Positions 59,068 to 64,000 of a DNA stretch of 64,000 nt are shown piece after piece (position 1 is the stretch's first letter; each line of letters begins with the position of its first letter). The position numbers were made by a program, and so were the translations under genes. Origin of the DNA: Oscillospiraceae bacterium (GTDB taxonomy: Bacteria > Bacillota > Clostridia > Oscillospirales > Acutalibacteraceae); assembly GCA_015065805.1 (NCBI GenBank), contig SVPN01000002.1, positions 1-64,000 of the forward strand, in the 5' to 3' direction. The notes under the pieces were generated by a model, which searched no databases, was not told the origin of the DNA, and worked only from the letters and a program-made list of their open reading frames with translations.

Positions 59068-60131
59068 TGTTCACCGAACTCGAACAGGCCGTCAAGCGCT
59101 TCGAGGAGATCGGCGTGCGGCTGTGCGATCCCGCCGTGATCGGCGACACCGCCGCCTACCGCGAGCTGATGCGTGAGCAAAAACGCCTTGAACCGATCGT
59201 CGAGGGCTACCGCACCTATCAGGCGGCGAAAACCGCGCGTGAGGATGCGCTGTTTCTGCTGGATACCGAAACGGATGACGAGCTGCGCGCACTTGCCTCC
59301 CAAGAGCTCAAGGATGCCTCCGCCGCGCTGGAAACCGCCGCGCAGGAGCTGAAGATCCTGCTTTTGCCCCACGACCCGAACGATGACCGCAGTGTCATTG
59401 TGGAGATCCGCGGCGGCACGGGCGGCGAGGAAGCGGCACTGTTTGCCGCTTCGCTTTACCGTATGTACACGATGTACGCCCCGACACGCGGCTTCACCAC
59501 CGAACTGCTGTCGGTCAACGAAACCGAGCTCGGCGGCTTCAAGGAAGCGGTGTTCCTCGTCAACGGTGAGGGCGCTTACAGCCGCTTCAAATTCGAAAGC
59601 GGTACACACCGCGTGCAACGCGTTCCCGAAACGGAAAGCGGCGGACGCATTCACACCTCGGCGGTGACGGTGGCGGTGCTCCCCGAAGCCGAAGAGGTGG
59701 AGGTCAGCATCGACCGCAACGATCTGCAGATCGATACCTTCCGTGCCTCGGGTGCGGGCGGTCAGCACATCAACAAAACCGATTCCGCCATCCGCATCAC
59801 CCACCTGCCCACGGGGCTTGTGGTGGAATGTCAGGATGAACGTTCCCAACATAAAAACCGCGAAAAAGCGATGCGCGTGCTCCGCGCCCGCCTGCTCGAG
59901 CGTGAGCAATCCGCCGCCGCCGAAGCGACGGCAGAGGATCGCCGCCGTCAGGTCGGCAGCGGTGACCGCAGTGAACGCATCCGCACCTACAACTTCCCGC
60001 AAAGCCGCGTGACCGATCACCGTATCGGTCTGACGCTGTACAAGCTGGATGCCGTGATGAACGGCGCCCTTGATGAGATCATCGACGCGCTTATCACCGC
60101 CGATCAGGCGGCAAAATTGGCGGGAGAATAG
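59067..60131 (+). CDS. prfA: Peptide chain release factor 1
   Basis: [47 protein letters not shown]. Confidence 0.96.
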   Translation: MFTELEQAVKRFEEIGVRLCDPAVIGDTAAYRELMREQKRLEPIVEGYRTYQAAKTAREDALFLLDTETDDELRALASQELKDASAALETAAQELKILLLPHDPNDDRSVIVEIRGGTGGEEAALFAASLYRMYTMYAPTRGFTTELLSVNETELGGFKEAVFLVNGEGAYSRFKFESGTHRVQRVPETESGGRIHTSAVTVAVLPEAEEVEVSIDRNDLQIDTFRASGAGGQHINKTDSAIRITHLPTGLVVECQDERSQHKNREKAMRVLRARLLEREQSAAAEATAEDRRRQVGSGDRSERIRTYNFPQSRVTDHRIGLTLYKLDAVMNGALDEIIDALITADQAAKLAGE

Positions 60132-60156
60132 GATACTGTTGCTACAGAGGATTTCT

Positions 60157-61173
60157 ATGGATACATTGCATTTGACAAACACAACCGACGATATCACCAA
60201 AGCAGGACAACTGCTCAAAGCAGGTGAGCTTGTCGCCATCCCCACCGAAACGGTGTACGGACTGGCGGCGAATGCGCTCGATGCGCAGGCGGTGGCGGGG
60301 ATCTTTGCCGCAAAGGAACGCCCTGCCGACAATCCGCTGATCGTGCATATCGATGACAAAGATACCGTATACTCGTTATGGGAAACGGTGACCGAGGAAG
60401 CGAAAGCGCTGATGGACGCGTTCTGGCCGGGTCCGCTGACGATCATTTTGCCGCGCGCGGCGTGTGTGCCCGACATCGTGTCGGCAGGTCTGCCGACCGT
60501 TGCGGTGCGGATGCCGTCGCACGAAACCGCCCGCGCCATCATCCGTGCCGCAGGCGTGCCGCTTGCCGCACCCTCGGCAAACCGCTCGGGCAGTCCCTCT
60601 CCGACCACTGCCGCACGCGTGGCGGCGGATATGGACGGACGCATTGCCGCCGTTGTGGACGGCGGCGACTGCGAGGTCGGCGTGGAATCCACCGTGATCT
60701 CCCTGTGCGGCGAAACGCCGACGGTGTTGCGTCCGGGCGGCATCACCCCTGCTCAGTTAGAAGCTGTTTTGGGGACGGTCGCCATTGCCGATTCCATCAC
60801 CCGTCCGCTTGCCGAGGGCGAGGTCGTCGCCTCCCCGGGTATGAAATACAAGCATTATGCGCCGCGCGCGCAGGTCACCATCGTCAGGGGCGATGCGGCG
60901 GCGTTTGCCGCGTATGTCAACGCCCGCGCCGACGAGGGTGTGATGGCGATGGCGTTTGACGGCGAGACGCAGGCGCTGAACGTGCCGTTTGTCACCTACG
61001 GCGCACGGGAGGATCGCGACGCGCAGGCGCGCGAGCTGTTTGAAGCGTTGCGCCTTGCCGACGATCGCGGTGCGACTGTGCTGTACGCCGCGTGCCCGCC
61101 CGTAGACGGCGTGGGTCTTGCCGTATACAACCGCTTGCTCCGTGCGGCGGCATTTCGGGTGGTGAACGCATGA
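60157..61173 (+). CDS. L-threonylcarbamoyladenylate synthase (Sua5/YwlC)
   Basis: GELVAIPTETVYGLAANALDAQAVAGIFAAKERPADNPLIVHI; SANRSGSPSPT. Confidence 0.95.
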   Translation: MDTLHLTNTTDDITKAGQLLKAGELVAIPTETVYGLAANALDAQAVAGIFAAKERPADNPLIVHIDDKDTVYSLWETVTEEAKALMDAFWPGPLTIILPRAACVPDIVSAGLPTVAVRMPSHETARAIIRAAGVPLAAPSANRSGSPSPTTAARVAADMDGRIAAVVDGGDCEVGVESTVISLCGETPTVLRPGGITPAQLEAVLGTVAIADSITRPLAEGEVVASPGMKYKHYAPRAQVTIVRGDAAAFAAYVNARADEGVMAMAFDGETQALNVPFVTYGAREDRDAQARELFEALRLADDRGATVLYAACPPVDGVGLAVYNRLLRAAAFRVVNA

Positions 61174-61763
61174 ACATTTTAGGTCTGACGGGCCCGACGG
61201 GCGCAGGAAAAGGCGCTGTCGGGGCTTTGCTCGCTCAAAAAGGGGCTCTCATCATCGACACCGACCGCTTAGCGCGTGAGGTCGTGGAAAAAGGCACACC
61301 CTGCTTAGCGGCGATCACGGCACATTTCGGGCAGGATGTCCTGCGCGAGGACGGCACGCTCAACCGCGGTGCCTTAGCGGCAAAGGTCTTTGCCGATCCC
61401 GCTGAAAAGGCGGTGCTCGAAGCGATCACGCACCCCGCCATCATCGCCCGCACACACGAGCTTTTGGCCGCTTCCGATGCATCGCTTGCCGTCATCGATG
61501 CACCCGCTCTGTTCGAAAGCGGAATGGATGCCATCTGCGACACAACGCTTGCCGTGCTGGCTCCCGCCGCCGTACGGTTTGCCCGCATTTTAGCGCGCGA
61601 CGGCATTTCCGAAGAGGCGGCACATCTGCGGATGAATGCCCAGCCCGACGACGATTTTTACCGCACCCGCGCGGATCATATTCTGATCAACGACGGCGAC
61701 GAAGCGCTTCTTCGCGAGCGGCTTTGGGCGCTGTTGCCGACACTTTGGGAGGAACCCGTATGA
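61170..61763 (+). CDS. coaE: Dephospho-CoA kinase
   Basis: MNILGLTGPTGAGKGAVGALLAQKGALIIDTDRLAREVV. Confidence 0.94.
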   Translation: MNILGLTGPTGAGKGAVGALLAQKGALIIDTDRLAREVVEKGTPCLAAITAHFGQDVLREDGTLNRGALAAKVFADPAEKAVLEAITHPAIIARTHELLAASDASLAVIDAPALFESGMDAICDTTLAVLAPAAVRFARILARDGISEEAAHLRMNAQPDDDFYRTRADHILINDGDEALLRERLWALLPTLWEEPV

Positions 61764-62404
61764 GCTCAACAACCGCAAAGCGCTCCTCCGCGAAAACCAA
61801 ACGCCGCAAAAAACCCAAAAACGGCGCATTGGCAGTGCTGAGCATCTTTGTATTGCTTGTCCTTGCCGTGTTGCTGTTTTTCGGGCTTCGCGGCGGCTAC
61901 GATACCTATGTCCGCTCCCATTTCCGCTTAGAGCATTACGACACCGTGATGAAAGCCTGCGACGATTTCGGGATGTCCCCGTCGCTGGTGTACGGCATCA
62001 TCCGCACCGAAAGCGGCTTCAACGAGCGCGCGCATTCCGTGGCGGATGCCCGCGGGCTGATGCAGGTCACGCAGACGGGCCTTGACTGGGCGCAGATCCG
62101 CACGGATGAGTTTGACGGGGTCACCGTCAACGATTTGTACAACGCCGATATCAACATCCGTTGCGGCGTATTTTTGCTGTCGCTTCTGTCCGAGGAATTT
62201 GACAGCGAGCAAGCGGTCATCGCCGCCTACAACGCGGGCATCGGCAATGTGGAGGAATGGCTCGAAGATCCCGCCTATTCCTCCGACGGCACCACCCTTC
62301 ACACCGTTCCTTTTGAGGAAACGCGGCATTACATCGACCGCGTGCTGTCCTCCAAACATATTTATCAGTCATATTATCAAATTGATCCGGAAGGAGAACT
62401 CTGA
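61760..62404 (+). CDS. Lytic transglycosylase (SLT domain), membrane-anchored
   Basis: SLVYGIIRTESGFNERAHSVADARGLMQVTQTGLDWAQ...AAYNAGIGNVEEWL. Confidence 0.92.
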   Translation: MSSTTAKRSSAKTKRRKKPKNGALAVLSIFVLLVLAVLLFFGLRGGYDTYVRSHFRLEHYDTVMKACDDFGMSPSLVYGIIRTESGFNERAHSVADARGLMQVTQTGLDWAQIRTDEFDGVTVNDLYNADINIRCGVFLLSLLSEEFDSEQAVIAAYNAGIGNVEEWLEDPAYSSDGTTLHTVPFEETRHYIDRVLSSKHIYQSYYQIDPEGEL

Positions 62405-62406
62405 TC

Positions 62407-63813
62407 ATGGAAGAAAAAACCAAAGCACAAGAACTTCGAGAAGCACTTTGCTACAAGCCGACCGATGCCACCGTGGCGATGACCGCCGACGAGATCGCAA
62501 CGGCAGATGCATACTGCGAGGATTACAAGGTGTTCCTCGATGCCGCGAAAACCGAGCGTGAAGCGGTGGCTTACGCCGTTGCCGAGGCACAAAAGCACGG
62601 CTTTGTCGAGTACAAGGCAGGTATGGCGCTCAAAGCAGGCGACCGCGTGTACCGCAACAACCGCGGCAAGGCGGTGATCCTTGCCGTCATCGGTTCTGCT
62701 CCCATTTCCGAGGGCGTGTCCATCGCCGCGGCACACATCGACTCGCCGCGTCTCGACCTCAAGCCCAACCCGATGTATGAAAACCAGCACCTGTGTTATT
62801 TTGATACCCACTACTACGGCGGTATCAAGAAGTATCAGTGGTCGGCGATCCCGCTTGCCATCCACGGTGTGCTTGTCAAGAAAAACGGCGAGGTCGTGAG
62901 CATCGCCATCGGTGAAGATCCCGCCGATCCCGTGTTCTGCGTGACCGATCTTCTGCCCCACCTTGCCGCCGATCAGATGCAAAAGCCCGCCCGTAAGGTC
63001 ATTGAGGGTGAAGCCCTCGACGTGCTCATCGGCTCGCGTCCGCTGTGCGATGAAGAAGGCGCGGATATGGTCAAGCTGAACATTCTCAACCTCCTGCACG
63101 AGAAATACGGCATCGTCGAGGCGGATTTCCTCTCGGCAGAGATCGAGATCGTGCCCGCCTTCGGTGCGCGCGATGTCGGCTTTGACCGCAGTATGATCGG
63201 TGCCTACGGTCACGATGACCGCGTTTGCGCCTACCCCGCGCTGACCGCGCTGTTTGAGTTAGAGGTTCCCACCTTCACCGCGTTGACCGTGCTTGCCGAT
63301 AAGGAAGAGACCGGCTCGGACGGCACGACGGGTATGCAGTCGGCGTTCCTGCCCTATTTCATCGAAGAGCTCGCAAACACCTTCGGCGAGAAGGGTCACC
63401 GCGTGCTGTCGAAGTCGATGTGCCTCTCGGCAGACGTCAACTGCGCCATTGACCCGCTGTATCCCGAAGTCACCGAACCCCGCAATGCCGCGCGTCTGAA
63501 CAACGGCGTGGTGCTCACCAAGTACACGGGCTCGGGCGGCAAGGGCGGCACCTCCGACGCCGCCGCGGAGCTGATGGGCAAATTCCGCCGCATTATGGAC
63601 GATGCCGGCGTGATCTGGCAGGTCGGCGAGCTCGGTAAGGTCGATATGGGCGGCGGCGGAACGGTTGCCAAGTATATCGCCAACCTTGATGTCGATACCG
63701 TGGACCTCGGTGTGCCCGTGCTGTCGATGCACGCCCCGTTTGAGGTGATCTCGAAGTTAGATGTCTACACGGCACACAAGGCGTTCAAAGCACTGCTCGA
63801 AAGACAGGATTGA
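62407..63813 (+). CDS. M18-family aminopeptidase
   Basis: AAAHIDSPRLDLKPNPMYE; LTVLADKEETGSDGTTGMQS; SADVNCAIDPLY. Confidence 0.93.
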   Translation: MEEKTKAQELREALCYKPTDATVAMTADEIATADAYCEDYKVFLDAAKTEREAVAYAVAEAQKHGFVEYKAGMALKAGDRVYRNNRGKAVILAVIGSAPISEGVSIAAAHIDSPRLDLKPNPMYENQHLCYFDTHYYGGIKKYQWSAIPLAIHGVLVKKNGEVVSIAIGEDPADPVFCVTDLLPHLAADQMQKPARKVIEGEALDVLIGSRPLCDEEGADMVKLNILNLLHEKYGIVEADFLSAEIEIVPAFGARDVGFDRSMIGAYGHDDRVCAYPALTALFELEVPTFTALTVLADKEETGSDGTTGMQSAFLPYFIEELANTFGEKGHRVLSKSMCLSADVNCAIDPLYPEVTEPRNAARLNNGVVLTKYTGSGGKGGTSDAAAELMGKFRRIMDDAGVIWQVGELGKVDMGGGGTVAKYIANLDVDTVDLGVPVLSMHAPFEVISKLDVYTAHKAFKALLERQD

Positions 63814-63825
63814 TAAACAGCAACA

Positions 63826-63863
63826 AAACACCCGCGTACCGTTCGGTACGCGGGTGTTTTGTC
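63826..63863. terminator. Rho-independent terminator
   Basis: CAAAACACCCGCGTACCGttCGGTACGCGGGTGTTTTG. Confidence 0.8.
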
Positions 63864-64000
63864 CCGCAATGCATACATTCGTTGACATAACGCAAACCCA
63901 CGGTGTGTTGTTAAAGCAGGGGCGGCTATCAGCCGCCCGCATACGTTGCTTTCGGGTTTTTTCGGCGTGCTGTCTTGCCTCCCTTGTCAACGGCCCAGGC

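Noticed and set aside
58080-60746. 888-aa minus-strand ORF
   Set aside because: Antisense to the CAP gene, DUF951 and prfA; low-complexity translation, a GC-rich shadow ORF.

Overview
The window comes from a GC-rich Gram-positive genome, probably a gut Clostridia/Oscillospiraceae relative (inferred from Rnf, ClpE-like, ECF, YlmC and dockerin/cohesin genes; not verified). It falls into two parts. (1) About 1-12.3 kb is an AT-richer, repeat-laden accessory region. It holds a MerR/TipAS regulator and a headless TipAS copy, a 3' half of a tRNA-Ser(CGA), several structured repeats (a seven-hairpin array, a covarying stem-loop element in two copies, a ~250-bp structured repeat in two copies, a MITE-like element), a PrsW-like protease operon, a barnase/barstar toxin-immunity array (one intact and one truncated barnase-like RNase, six barstar-like genes plus one remnant), and an ASCH-KptA (RNA 2'-phosphotransferase) fusion. 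(2) About 12.5-64 kb is denser and more chromosomal: rnfCDGEAB with flavin accessory genes (ApbE, FMN-binding lipoprotein); a cluster of five SGNH-hydrolase paralogues, four with N-terminal dockerins, next to a GH20-like enzyme and a cohesin-dockerin protein; clpE-like, truA, ECF transporter, ruvCAB, dinB, mazG, HU, ROK kinase, prfA, tsaC, coaE, SLT and M18 peptidase genes. The strongest candidates for an undescribed system are the dockerin-SGNH/cohesin cluster, the barnase/barstar array beside ASCH-KptA, and the hairpin-array/structured-repeat family. All family assignments are from reading the translations; no database search was run.
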